46,748 nt of DNA, taken from positions 1 to 46,748 of the forward strand of contig JAFYCS010000013.1 of assembly GCA_017539565.1 (NCBI GenBank), given 5' to 3'. A program made the position numbers and the translations under genes. Each line of letters starts with the position of its first letter. Within the stretch, counting starts at the first letter, position 1. This DNA is from Lachnospiraceae bacterium (GTDB taxonomy: Bacteria > Bacillota > Clostridia > Lachnospirales > Lachnospiraceae). Below, one piece after another: positions 25,000 through 33,335 of the stretch. Under the pieces are notes generated by a model. The model was not told the DNA's origin and did not search any database. It saw only the letters and a program-made list of their open reading frames with translations.

Positions 25000-25344
25000 A
25001 TGAATGACTCTTTTGAACGACAACTGAAAAAAGGTGTTCTGGATATGCTGGTACTAAAGCTTTTATCGGAAGGCCCCAAGTACGGCTACCAGCTGATACA
25101 GGAGCTTAAGCAGCGCAGCGGTGATATATTCAGCTTAAAGGACGGAACACTCTATCCCATACTCTACCGCCTGGAAGACAGCGCTTATGTGGAGAGCAAA
25201 TGGAGCGCGGCCGAAGGACGCCAGGTCCCCAGGAAATACTATGAGATAACCAAAGAAGGCATTGCAACCCTTAAGGATATGCGTGAAAGCTGGAGCAACA
25301 TAAACGGCGGTATCACGCAGGTTATGAAAGGAGAAACAAAATGA
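25000..25344 (+). CDS. PadR-family transcriptional regulator
   Basis: A 114-residue winged-helix protein. The sequence LDMLVLKLLSEGPKYGYQL near residues 15-33, then DGTLYPILYRLE near 46-57 and RKYYEITKEG near 79-88, is diagnostic of PadR repressors of the short subfamily, with a C-terminal dimerisation helix. It likely represses its own operon through the palindrome over its promoter and may respond to a membrane-active compound. Its stop overlaps the next start as ATGA, so the next gene is co-translated. Confidence 0.95.
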   Translation: MNDSFERQLKKGVLDMLVLKLLSEGPKYGYQLIQELKQRSGDIFSLKDGTLYPILYRLEDSAYVESKWSAAEGRQVPRKYYEITKEGIATLKDMRESWSNINGGITQVMKGETK

Positions 25345-25988
25345 CGGCAGAAACATATGTAAATGACATTATAAGCAGGATCAAGTGCAGCGGTAAAAGA
25401 CGCAGGGAGATAAAACAGCAGCTTCTCTCCGAGATAAATGCCCATGCCGAAGAAGGCATGGAGCTTGACGAGATACTGAAACAGATAGGCACAGCCACTG
25501 ATGTTGCGGATGATTTCAATGAAAACATGTCCGAAGCAGAGAAGAAGAAATACTCCTTCACGCGCACTATGATGCTGGTCATCCCCATATGCCTTTTCCT
25601 TTTCATACTGATAGGCGGCGTGATATACGTCATCCCCCGCCAGAAAGATATTTCCGAGAGCAAATACTTTGATGCACAGACCATAGGATCACGCCTTAGT
25701 GAAGATATAGCTTATCTGAATGAGGGTGACTACGAAGCCCTGCGAAACGGTGCTACCGAAGCCATGACCAATGTGCTTAAGGACGGCCTGATGGAATCCA
25801 TACAGAAGCAGACCGGCGGCGACTGGGGTGCATTCGTCTCCCTGGGTGATCCGCAGATAGTCGAGGTAAACCAGTCCGGAATGCATTATGCCGTAGCAGA
25901 GATAAACGCAAACTACGAAAAAATCAACGTTACCTACCGCATAACCTACGATAACAACATGAAACTCGCTGGTCTTTATGTCAGATAA
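25341..25988 (+). CDS. HAAS/DUF1700-like membrane protein with DUF3887-like domain
   Basis: A 215-residue protein. Residues 1-70 resemble the HAAS (DUF1700-type) module often encoded next to PadR regulators: KRRREIKQQLLSEINAHAEE and EILKQIGTATDVADDF. One membrane helix at about 76-97 follows, then an extracytoplasmic domain (about 120-215) resembling DUF3887. In the related gene pairs the membrane protein is thought to work with PadR in sensing or envelope response; the mechanism is not established. Overlaps padR by four bases. Confidence 0.85.
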   Translation: MTAETYVNDIISRIKCSGKRRREIKQQLLSEINAHAEEGMELDEILKQIGTATDVADDFNENMSEAEKKKYSFTRTMMLVIPICLFLFILIGGVIYVIPRQKDISESKYFDAQTIGSRLSEDIAYLNEGDYEALRNGATEAMTNVLKDGLMESIQKQTGGDWGAFVSLGDPQIVEVNQSGMHYAVAEINANYEKINVTYRITYDNNMKLAGLYVR

Positions 25989-26018
25989 ACAACAACTGAT
26001 ACAAAGGAGGTGACCGTC

Positions 26019-26336
26019 ATGCTGGCTTTTATAATCTGGTCTCTTAATGCACTGATCTTTCCGGCTCTTGGCATCTCATGCCTTCACCAGAAAGACGCCG
26101 TAGGTTTCTTCACTTTCCGCGAAGCACCGAAAGTTACAGATGTCCGCAAGTATAACAAAGCCGTAGCGATACTCTGGTTTGTATCCGGGATCATCTTCGA
26201 AGGGTTTGGCGTCCCCCTGCTCTTTCTTGAGCAGTACTCCCAGCTGTTCGTTCCCGTGATACTGGGGACCTTCGCACTCATCATCGGACTGATAATAGTG
26301 TACACGCGGATAGAAAACAAATACCGGATCAAATAG
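26019..26336 (+). CDS. Small three-helix membrane protein
   Basis: A 105-residue protein with three hydrophobic segments (about 2-20, 47-68 and 72-96), similar in layout to DUF3784-like proteins, though I cannot place it firmly. The frame opens with GTG at 26010, but that codon lies inside the Shine-Dalgarno AAAGGAGG, so the ATG at 26019 is the likely start. It is the third gene of the PadR operon and is followed by a strong terminator. Confidence 0.75.
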   Translation: MLAFIIWSLNALIFPALGISCLHQKDAVGFFTFREAPKVTDVRKYNKAVAILWFVSGIIFEGFGVPLLFLEQYSQLFVPVILGTFALIIGLIIVYTRIENKYRIK

Positions 26337-26352
26337 ATAACTCCGATCGTTC

Positions 26353-26390
26353 AAAACATCCCTTGCCTCTATTGACAAGGGATGTTTTTT
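26353..26390 (+). terminator. Terminator of the padR operon
   Basis: AAAACATCCCTTG (26353-26365) pairs perfectly with CAAGGGATGTTTT (26376-26388) and runs into T residues. It starts 17 bases after the stop. The -35 box of the next promoter lies in the loop and descending arm. Confidence 0.9.
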
Positions 26391-26400
26391 GTAGTATTGT
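26372..26400 (+). promoter_or_regulatory. Promoter of the ABC exporter operon
   Basis: TTGACA (26372-26377) and TATTGT (26395-26400) are 17 bases apart. The -35 overlaps the terminator hairpin of the preceding operon and the -10 lies in the left arm of the inverted repeat at 26394-26430. Confidence 0.7.
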
Positions 26401-26430
26401 TTGTATCAGTACAACTAATACATACAATAC
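26394..26430 (+). promoter_or_regulatory. Long operator-like inverted repeat
   Basis: GTATTGTTTGTAT (26394-26406) and ATACATACAATAC (26418-26430) are inverted copies with one mismatch, separated by 11 bases. The repeat covers the -10 box and the region up to the ribosome binding site. It shares the TTTGTA element with the palindrome over the padR promoter, so PadR is one candidate ligand; a GntR-type repressor is another. Confidence 0.65.
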
Positions 26431-26451
26431 ATTGTGAAAGAGGTGAACGTA

Positions 26452-27162
26452 ATGCTTGTTATAAAAGATCTTGAAAAGATATACAAAGGAACAGATAAAG
26501 GGATCTCCGGTATCTCTCTGCATGTCGAAAAGGGCGATATCTATGCCTTCATCGGACACAACGGTGCCGGCAAGACCACGCTGTTAAGATCCGTCACCGG
26601 CATACATGAGTTTGATAAAGGGCAGGTCCTGGTCAACGGTATAGATATCGCAAAGGATCCGATGAGTGCAAAGCGCTGCATAGCTTATGTTCCCGACAAT
26701 CCGGACATCTATGAGTTCCTGACCGGCATACAGTATCTAAACTTCATCGCCGATGTATTCGGCGTAGGCGCAAAAGAGCGCGAAGAAAAGATCGCTGATC
26801 ATGCAGAACGCTTTGAGATAACCTCTTCGCTGGGCGATCTGGTCTCCTCATATTCACACGGTATGAAACAGAAACTGGTACTCATATCCGCCCTGCTGCA
26901 CGATCCCAAGCTGCTTATCATGGATGAGCCCTTTGTAGGCCTGGATCCCAAAGCCGCTTTTGTACTGAAGGAACTGATGGCAGAGATCACTAAAGCAGGC
27001 GGTGCCATATTCTTCTCAACCCACGTTCTGGATGTTGCCGAAAAACTGTGTAACAAAGTCGCCATAATAAAAGACGGCCATCTGATAACGAGCGGCCTGA
27101 TGAGTGAAGTCGTAAATGACAGGACTTCACTGGAAGCCATCTTTATGGAGACCGTTGACTGA
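26452..27162 (+). CDS. ABC transporter ATP-binding protein
   Basis: A 236-residue ABC ATPase. Walker A is GHNGAGKTT (about 36-44), the signature reads SYSHGMKQKL near 133, Walker B is LLIMDEPF near 154, and the H-loop is STHV. The form with SHGMKQKL is typical of ATPases of bacteriocin, antibiotic or envelope-stress exporters. The frame opens with GTG at 26434, but AGAGGTG is followed by the ATG at 26452, which is used. The permease gene follows after 21 bases. The exporter substrate is unknown. Confidence 0.94.
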   Translation: MLVIKDLEKIYKGTDKGISGISLHVEKGDIYAFIGHNGAGKTTLLRSVTGIHEFDKGQVLVNGIDIAKDPMSAKRCIAYVPDNPDIYEFLTGIQYLNFIADVFGVGAKEREEKIADHAERFEITSSLGDLVSSYSHGMKQKLVLISALLHDPKLLIMDEPFVGLDPKAAFVLKELMAEITKAGGAIFFSTHVLDVAEKLCNKVAIIKDGHLITSGLMSEVVNDRTSLEAIFMETVD

Positions 27163-27183
27163 TAATAAGTAAGGAGAATAGTT

Positions 27184-28806
27184 ATGAAACAGCTGATCAC
27201 CTTCACAAGACTTGAGCTTATAAATATATTCGGTATCAACGTACGCAGGTACGTAAAGGATCCCGCAGCAAAGAAAAGATATGCGGTACTGACAGCTGCA
27301 TATGTTATCCTGGCGCTGGTATTTGGCGGCTACCTCTGCGGCGGAGCTTATGGCCTTGCCGTTCTGGGTGCCGGTGAATACATCCCCATGCTGTATCCTC
27401 TCATATCAAGCCTCCTTATCTTTGTCCTTGGAGCATTCAGGGCCAAAGCAGTCTTTTACCGTGAGAAAGATATTGAGATGCTCTCCGCTCTGCCTGCAGG
27501 CAGCCTGCCCATCGCAGTTTCACGTTTCATCCGTACATATGCGGAGAACGCTGCGATAAACGCGCTGATCCTGCTCCCGGCTCTTATGATCTGCGGAATA
27601 TACGGCAATTACGGAGCTGCCTTCTATATTAACCTGCTGATTGCCCTCATAGTCGTACCCATCCTTCCCACAGCCCTGATGGCATGGGCAGGTATAGTCA
27701 TAACCGCCATCATAGCACGCAACCGTCACAAAGTGCTGACTGAAGTCGTCCTGATGCTGGTGATAGTCACACTGTCATTTATGCTGCCCTTTTTCGTTGG
27801 CAGCGGGAACAGCGATTTTTCATCACAGGGAGCGGATCTGTCAAAGTTATCTTCCGAAGAAGCAAGACAGGTTATGAGCGAACAGATTGCCGGTGCCGCA
27901 CACGGTATAGAAGCATCCGTTCCTTTTATCCGTACCTGGGGATCATTCTATAACGGGAGTAATTTCCCGGGATTGCTGATATACGCTCTTATCTCTCTGG
28001 GTGTGAGCTTTTTAAGCGTAGCGATCATCGGACACAATTTCTTTGCTATCAGTGCCGCTCTCTTCCCCGTCTCTGTCCATCATGAATTTAAGATGGGTAC
28101 GATGCAGCAGAGCAACCTCCTTTCCGCACTGATAAACAAAGAAGCCAAAAGATATTTTTCAAGCGGTGTATATGTTTCCAATACCATAGTCGGTCCCGTT
28201 ATGGCTCTCATCTTTTCCGTGGCATTGGGCTTTTTCGATCCGCAGGAACTTATCAAAGGCGCAGGCGGATTACCCGTGGATATCAATGTTTCTGCCGGTC
28301 TGCCTTTCATTATCGGGATGATATTTGCGATGATGACCATAGCTGCCTCATCGGTATCAATGGAAGGCAAAAATATCTGGATACTTAAGAGTCTTCCGGT
28401 ATCTTTTACGGATATGATGAACGCAAAGCTTCTGTTCAACCTTATCGTTATAGCACCTTTTTATGCAGTATCGGAGATCGTGCTGCTCTTTACTGTACAT
28501 GCCACCCTGATCGGACGCTTATGGCTGATACTTGCCCCTGCAGCCATGATCGTATTCTCCGTTACCTTCGGCCTGTTTATGAATCTGAAATTTCCGAAGT
28601 TTGACTGGGAAAATGCTATGGAAGTGGTAAAACAAAGTGCAGCTACAGGCCTGAGTATGCTGGCACTGTTCGCTGCACTGCTGCCGGGTATCGCTCTCAT
28701 GCTGATCCCGGAGGTTTATAAAGATATTGTATGCCTTATAAGCATCGTATTGATAAGTATCGCTGCCCTTTTACTGTATAAGAAGATCCTTACTCAACGG
28801 GTTTGA
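27184..28806 (+). CDS. ABC transporter permease
   Basis: A 540-residue membrane protein with about 12 hydrophobic segments in two halves, paired with the ATPase just upstream. It resembles the large putative ABC exporter permeases of Firmicutes, with a conserved region after the second helix pair (FRAKAVFYREKDIEMLSALPAGSLPIAVSRF) that reads like the ATPase-coupling segment. AAGGAG lies upstream of the ATG. Its last 17 bases overlap the end of the convergent lipoprotein gene. Substrate unknown. Confidence 0.9.
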   Translation: MKQLITFTRLELINIFGINVRRYVKDPAAKKRYAVLTAAYVILALVFGGYLCGGAYGLAVLGAGEYIPMLYPLISSLLIFVLGAFRAKAVFYREKDIEMLSALPAGSLPIAVSRFIRTYAENAAINALILLPALMICGIYGNYGAAFYINLLIALIVVPILPTALMAWAGIVITAIIARNRHKVLTEVVLMLVIVTLSFMLPFFVGSGNSDFSSQGADLSKLSSEEARQVMSEQIAGAAHGIEASVPFIRTWGSFYNGSNFPGLLIYALISLGVSFLSVAIIGHNFFAISAALFPVSVHHEFKMGTMQQSNLLSALINKEAKRYFSSGVYVSNTIVGPVMALIFSVALGFFDPQELIKGAGGLPVDINVSAGLPFIIGMIFAMMTIAASSVSMEGKNIWILKSLPVSFTDMMNAKLLFNLIVIAPFYAVSEIVLLFTVHATLIGRLWLILAPAAMIVFSVTFGLFMNLKFPKFDWENAMEVVKQSAATGLSMLALFAALLPGIALMLIPEVYKDIVCLISIVLISIAALLLYKKILTQRV

Positions 28807-30259
28807 TGATCCATTTCTGTGCACCCTCTGCTTCACCCATGGTGCACAGTGTGGGGAGTACTCCCTTCGTTGCCGTGAGCACTCGGCCGCTCTCATAAGG
28901 TGTCTGAATGGAGCAGCTGCCGTCTTTATTATCGACCAGATGCCAGCTCTGCGCCTCGGCATAACCGGTATAGATCCACAGGCTTATGGTATTTCCCTCC
29001 ATATCCCATGCGTTGCCAAGATCAACAAGCTTATCGGGAAGTGCCTTGGGCGTGAGTACGAATCTCTCATCTGCGGAATAACGTATGTTCCAGACACAGG
29101 GATCACTGTCAAGTGAAAGTGTGGGATCCGTTTCCTTACCGCTTAAATATCCGCTGCCGTCAGCCGCTTCTATGGTAAAGTCTCCAAGATTATATATATT
29201 GCTCTTTATAAGCGGCCACATCTTGGGATACATGCCCACATACTTTACTCCGCTGCCGTTATCGTAAGGCAGCTTACCTGTAAGTACCAGCTTATAGAAT
29301 TCAAAGAAATCATAATCGTTTTCCCCTGCTATATACTCCTGATATCCGGGGAACTGTGAAGGTCCCATATATGCATGTGTATTGGGATAATCAATGTTAA
29401 GAAGCGTTCCCATATACTCAAGCTGGTGCATCCATTCATGAACAGCCACCGCTGTCGCAGAAAGTGAAGGGATCGTGGGATCTTCCAAAGGATATGTACC
29501 TTCCGCGGGCTCCATCAGATTAAATGTGGAATAGCCCCTTGCAGATGATAAACCTGCGGTTTCAAGTCCCAGCATCACATAATTGATCCCGAAACCATCC
29601 TTATCTTCATTTCTGGCATCGTTCTCCTCTCCCGCCGTCTGGACAGTCGTCAATACCGTGTCAAATTCCTTACCTGCAGCATATTGATCGATCACGGGCT
29701 GCACCGTCTCCTGTGCAAGATAAAGCCAGTCCGCACCTGTGTACTGTGTAAGCTCCGTCACATCATCGATGAAATGCAATTCGACAGTGATATCAATATT
29801 ATTGTCTGTTATGTTCTCTACCGACTTTTCATAGTTTAAGGCAACGGCTTCCAGATACTCCCTGTCAAAATCCGTCATCTGAAAATCCAGATCTTCATAA
29901 GTTACATGGGTAAATCCAAGCCACAGTACATTGTATTTTACGCTCTCGCTTAAGGGAGTATAATCCCCTGAATTGTACTGTTCCAGTGCATCTTCAAGCA
30001 AACGGTCTGCATTAGCTGCCGCAGCGCTGAAATCATAAGGCAGCGGTACTGCTGAAGACTCAGCCTCTTTTTCACTGTTGTCCTGCTCATTTGCAGGTTC
30101 TGCCTCTTCTTTCCCGGTGTCTTCCGATCCTGTTCCGGTCTCCTCTTCCGAAACATTGGTGTCTTCCTTACCGGCATCCTTTTCTTTTCCGCATCCGCTG
30201 ATAAGCATTGCCGCACAGAGCGCTCCTCCCAGCATGCGGATCATCATATTCTTTTTCAT
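28790..30259 (-). CDS. Lipoprotein with HExxH metallopeptidase motif and ricin-like domain
   Basis: A 489-residue lipoprotein: a signal peptide ending in LISGC with Cys23 as the lipidation site, an acidic Glu/Ser/Thr linker (25-72), a domain with AVHEWMHQLEY where His274, Glu275 and His278 fit a zinc metallopeptidase, and a C-terminal region (about 390-489) with the strand pattern of a ricin-type beta-trefoil (NTISLWIYTGYAEAQSWHLV, GSCSIQTPYESGRVLT and AQKWIIKP). The third zinc ligand is not certain; Glu residues in GYQEYIAGENDYDFFEF are candidates. It probably acts on the cell surface on a protein or glycoprotein. It has its own promoter and overlaps the ABC permease gene tail by 17 bases. 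Confidence 0.85.
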   Translation of the reverse strand: MKKNMMIRMLGGALCAAMLISGCGKEKDAGKEDTNVSEEETGTGSEDTGKEEAEPANEQDNSEKEAESSAVPLPYDFSAAAANADRLLEDALEQYNSGDYTPLSESVKYNVLWLGFTHVTYEDLDFQMTDFDREYLEAVALNYEKSVENITDNNIDITVELHFIDDVTELTQYTGADWLYLAQETVQPVIDQYAAGKEFDTVLTTVQTAGEENDARNEDKDGFGINYVMLGLETAGLSSARGYSTFNLMEPAEGTYPLEDPTIPSLSATAVAVHEWMHQLEYMGTLLNIDYPNTHAYMGPSQFPGYQEYIAGENDYDFFEFYKLVLTGKLPYDNGSGVKYVGMYPKMWPLIKSNIYNLGDFTIEAADGSGYLSGKETDPTLSLDSDPCVWNIRYSADERFVLTPKALPDKLVDLGNAWDMEGNTISLWIYTGYAEAQSWHLVDNKDGSCSIQTPYESGRVLTATKGVLPTLCTMGEAEGAQKWIIKPVE

Positions 30260-30303
30260 AGTTTTCTCCCTTCAAAACTGACAATATATGACCACAAGCC
30301 GGA

Positions 30304-30333
30304 ATTATACTATTTATCTGTTATCCTCGTCAA
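30304..30333 (-). promoter_or_regulatory. Promoter of the lipoprotein gene
   Basis: TTGACG (30328-30333) and TATAAT (30304-30309) are 18 bases apart, directly after a short GC-rich hairpin (AAGCC-GGC-GGCTT) that follows the upstream protease-like gene. Confidence 0.7.
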
Positions 30334-30348
30334 GCCGCCGGCTTCTTT

Positions 30349-31278
30349 TCACCCGACAGGCATGTTCTGTCCCCCGGCAGGGAATCCGCAGTTACCGCAG
30401 AAATTAAAGGTACAGGGTGTTCCGCACCGGGGACATGTCCAATAGTTTACCATGGGACGCGGGCTGCCGCATTCCGAACAGAAATTCAGCTGGTTGACTT
30501 TTCCGCAGGTACAGTTCCAGCTGCCTACTACGGCAGGTCTGTAATAAACCCATCCGTTATCCTGCACGGGTACGAAGCAGAAATCATTCTTTGACGCCTG
30601 AACCACAACGTAGAAGGATGCCGCAAACATAAGCAAAACAAAGCCGAACCAGCATATGATGCTGAGCCCGCCGAAGATAAGACTTTCTGACGCAACGGCT
30701 CCCATTGCGATAGCATCATAGATACCATGGATCGCAACCGGTACCAGCAGGGATATCACCGTATACCGGTTATGATCCTGCCTGTTATTTGTAATCTGGG
30801 CATACTTTGCTTTACTGTAGTAGTATCCCATGAACACCGCAAAACATGCATGTCCGGGTACCGCAGTGAACATACGCAGGATCGCGGTTCCGAAACCGTT
30901 GCTGAACACATATCCGACATTTTCGAAGGCAGCAAAGCCTAAAGATACAAAAACCGCATAAACTATCGCATCATAACTGTAGTTATAATGCTTGCTGTTC
31001 CAAGTTATAAGTCTGAGGACCACATATTTCCCCAGCTCTTCCACCGGTCCCACCAGTAATGCCGCGATTATGTATGCCTTTATAACGGAGTCACCCGGAA
31101 TGATCAGCTCAATGATCAGTTCCCCGATGAGCTCTGCAATGATCGCCGGAATGATGGTTCCCATACCGGCCAGGAAAAGAACTGCCAGAAAGCCTATCGG
31201 TTCCTTTTCATTCTTATCCTTTTTATAAATAATGATCAATAATACGATAACCGGTATCAATGCCACTGAAAATAACAT
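30349..31278 (-). CDS. PrsW-family intramembrane protease with zinc-ribbon tail
   Basis: A 309-residue membrane protein. The PrsW signature is visible: EELGK with Glu80-Glu81, FEN at 118-120, GHACFAVFMGYYYS with His143, and HGIYDA with His184. Eight or so helices fit. PrsW family members cleave anti-sigma factors or other membrane proteins. Unusually, the last 70 residues add cysteine pairs (CTCG, CSECG, CPRCG, CGNCG), which look like two zinc ribbons facing the cytosol. GGGGAG precedes the ATG. It lies 43 bases after the methyltransferase gene. Confidence 0.9.
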   Translation of the reverse strand: MLFSVALIPVIVLLIIIYKKDKNEKEPIGFLAVLFLAGMGTIIPAIIAELIGELIIELIIPGDSVIKAYIIAALLVGPVEELGKYVVLRLITWNSKHYNYSYDAIVYAVFVSLGFAAFENVGYVFSNGFGTAILRMFTAVPGHACFAVFMGYYYSKAKYAQITNNRQDHNRYTVISLLVPVAIHGIYDAIAMGAVASESLIFGGLSIICWFGFVLLMFAASFYVVVQASKNDFCFVPVQDNGWVYYRPAVVGSWNCTCGKVNQLNFCSECGSPRPMVNYWTCPRCGTPCTFNFCGNCGFPAGGQNMPVG

Positions 31279-31321
31279 AATATCACTCTCCCCAAAACTT
31301 GAAATTTCAGTATAACATGCC

Positions 31322-32104
31322 TTACTTTACAGAAATAAACATCCCGTATTCCTTCGGTACTCTCAGTACCCCGTCCTGCATATTTTTTATCAGTATATCC
31401 CTGATCTCTTCCTTCGGGACCTCCGCCAGGGCCGCCATGCCTGATAAAGAATATATATAATCCACCATATCATCCGGATCAGTTACTTCCAGGGAATCCT
31501 TATAATCCAGCATATCCACCCCTGAGAAATATTTTTTAAGGATCTCCGCCCCGTTCTGCAGTGTGAATGTCTTATTGACATTATCCTCTACTCCGTATAT
31601 CCCCAGCAGGCCGGACAGATATTCTACGATCCCGTGCTCACCGTAGGTTGCAGCGTAAAACCGCCCCTTATCCTTAAGCACCCTTTTTACCTCGGACAAT
31701 CCCTTTTCCAGATCCGGTACATGATACAGCATCATGTTGGCGATCACGATATCAAACGAAGCGTCTTCAAAGGGAATATTACTTATATCGATAACCCTGT
31801 ACTCTACATTATCGTACTCTCCGATATTTGTACGTGCGCTTTCGAGCATGGCTTCGGAGAAATCCGACAGGATCAGTTTTCCGCAGTCAGCGATCTGCTG
31901 CTCATGTCCCTTCCACATGGATCCGGTACCGCAGCCCAGTTCCAGGACCTTCATTCCCTTTTCGATCCTGTAATTAGAATAGATCCAGTTCCCGAATCCG
32001 GTCTTGTTTGTCGAATACTTATCATGAATGGAGATCCGGGTGCTCAGATTATCCGTTTTGGCATACTGTTTCTTTACTTCTTCATTATTATTTATATTGC
32101 TCAT
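31322..32104 (-). CDS. Class I SAM-dependent methyltransferase
   Basis: A 260-residue cytosolic methyltransferase. Motif I is VLELGCGTGSMW (about 53-64), the acidic end of strand 2 is in SDFSEAMLESA, and post-motif II is FDIVIANMMLYHV. This is the Methyltransf_11/25 type; substrates are small molecules, not identifiable. AGGAGG lies just upstream of the ATG. It is probably co-transcribed with the downstream PrsW-like gene. Confidence 0.93.
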   Translation of the reverse strand: MSNINNNEEVKKQYAKTDNLSTRISIHDKYSTNKTGFGNWIYSNYRIEKGMKVLELGCGTGSMWKGHEQQIADCGKLILSDFSEAMLESARTNIGEYDNVEYRVIDISNIPFEDASFDIVIANMMLYHVPDLEKGLSEVKRVLKDKGRFYAATYGEHGIVEYLSGLLGIYGVEDNVNKTFTLQNGAEILKKYFSGVDMLDYKDSLEVTDPDDMVDYIYSLSGMAALAEVPKEEIRDILIKNMQDGVLRVPKEYGMFISVK

Positions 32105-32131
32105 TATTCCTCCTGTTTTTTGTCCTTCAGA

Positions 32132-32147
32132 GTGACATATATGTTAC
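32132..32147 (-). promoter_or_regulatory. Operator-like near-palindrome before the methyltransferase gene
   Basis: GTGACATATATGTTAC is symmetric except for one pair. It overlaps a possible -10 box (TAACAT) on the minus strand, whose -35 would be TTGCCT 16 bases upstream. The XRE protein encoded just upstream is one candidate ligand. Confidence 0.4.
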
Positions 32148-32218
32148 ATCTGAATAATTCACAGGCAAGCGCTTTATTGCATTTTCCGGAATGTATACAC
32201 CCAAGACGTCTCCCGCAC

Positions 32219-32842
32219 TTACCCCTGTGCCACCATAAACATGGGCATTATCGCAAGCAGCAGTGCTATACCCCCTAGCACAATAAGCACAATAGGCAGG
32301 AGATTCCTCTTCAGTTTTTCCTTATATTTCCTCTGCAGTACCTGCAGACGCTCGGTAGTATAGATTATGCTGGCGGATAAAGCAAGGTATACCACCAGTG
32401 TGCAGAGTTTTTTCAGGGTATTTATACCATTATTATCTGCCGGGCCGAAATTCGAAAGACATACGCTTATAATGGTGGCCAGGAGACCTGCGATGGCATA
32501 GATCCTGGTCTTAAGCGCCAATTTTTCCTTATCGGCATCGGCATATTCGGCCACTTCCTGCAGATCTGTATTTTCAGGGATGACCTCAAGGGTTTCTTCC
32601 GTATTTTCCTCAGGAGTTTCTAAAACAGCCGGTTTTCTTTCGCCATTAAGTATCTCACTTACTTCCAGCTGATAATAATCTGCTATCTCTAACAGCAGAC
32701 TTATATCCGGCATGTTGCTGCCTGTCTCCCATCTGGAGACGGTACGGTTAGTCACCTGAAACACTTCAGCCAGCTGTTCCTGGGTCATATTTTTCTCTTT
32801 TCTAAGCTCCCTTAAAAAGGCCCCGACTTTTACTGTATCCAT
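32219..32842 (-). CDS. XRE-family regulator with membrane helices
   Basis: A 207-residue protein. Residues 5-64 form a helix-turn-helix of the Cro/CI type (MTQEQLAEVFQVTNRTVSRWETG). An acidic linker follows, then three predicted membrane helices (about 113-131, 143-162 and 181-202). Regulators of this design are tethered to the membrane and often control adjacent envelope genes. The frame opens at 32866, but the ATG at 32842 is chosen because GAGGG lies nine bases upstream and the protein then starts with the normal helix (MDTVKVGAFLRELRKEK). Confidence 0.92.
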   Translation of the reverse strand: MDTVKVGAFLRELRKEKNMTQEQLAEVFQVTNRTVSRWETGSNMPDISLLLEIADYYQLEVSEILNGERKPAVLETPEENTEETLEVIPENTDLQEVAEYADADKEKLALKTRIYAIAGLLATIISVCLSNFGPADNNGINTLKKLCTLVVYLALSASIIYTTERLQVLQRKYKEKLKRNLLPIVLIVLGGIALLLAIMPMFMVAQG

Positions 32843-33149
32843 AATTTTTCCCTCAAAAATGATCATGATCGTCCGGCACAGGCTGTCCCAAAAACAGTTT
32901 TATGTTAATCAGACCGGCTTATTTTATCATGTTTTTTCCCGGATGAAAAGTGCCGAAAATCTGCCGGAATGCCCCGCCGGATAAGGTCCCCGGGCACCGG
33001 ACATGACGTGTCCGATGCCTGAAAATACGCGATTCCCGCACCATGTCCTGTATTTTGGCAGGGGATGATGTTAGTCTCACATCATGAACCGCACAGGGCG
33101 GCAAAAAATCCCGGATATGGACCGGGGCAGAAAAAAGGAGGATACAGAA
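32843..33149. other. Structured intergenic region between divergent genes
   Basis: About 307 bases with no clear gene. It holds a strong imperfect hairpin (32993-33019: GGCACCGGACA pairs with TGTCCGATGCC, one mismatch) and a smaller one (33065-33085: ATGATGT with ACATCAT), separated by G+C-rich sequence, then AAAGGAGG of the small membrane protein. No good promoter was found. It may hold a structured leader or small RNA. Confidence 0.5.
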
Positions 33150-33302
33150 ATGAGTTCAATCACACCCATGATCTTACTGAAAAAGAGAAAAGAGGAAAAA
33201 GGAGGCAAAGGCATGAACAAGATCTTAAAAGCAATACTCGTATTCGTTATCGTAGTTGCAATATTCCTGCTCTGCATGGGATTTATGCTTATCAAATTCT
33301 GA
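33150..33302 (+). CDS. Tiny single-span membrane protein
   Basis: A 50-residue protein with a Lys/Glu-rich cytosolic start and one membrane helix (about 27-47). AAGGAGG lies upstream of the ATG at 33150. A second AAAGGAGG lies inside the frame seven bases before an in-frame ATG at 33213, which would give a 29-residue version. The function is unknown. It sits 33 bases before the CPBP gene and could be a small regulatory membrane peptide or a peptide linked to that protease. Confidence 0.65.
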   Translation: MSSITPMILLKKRKEEKGGKGMNKILKAILVFVIVVAIFLLCMGFMLIKF

Positions 33303-33335
33303 TTTAATAAATAGGATCATTTGGAGGATATTATT

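Noticed and set aside
28790-28806. Frameshift or sequencing error at overlapping gene ends
   Set aside because: The ABC permease and the lipoprotein are convergent, both end with complete sequences, and the 17-base overlap is normal.
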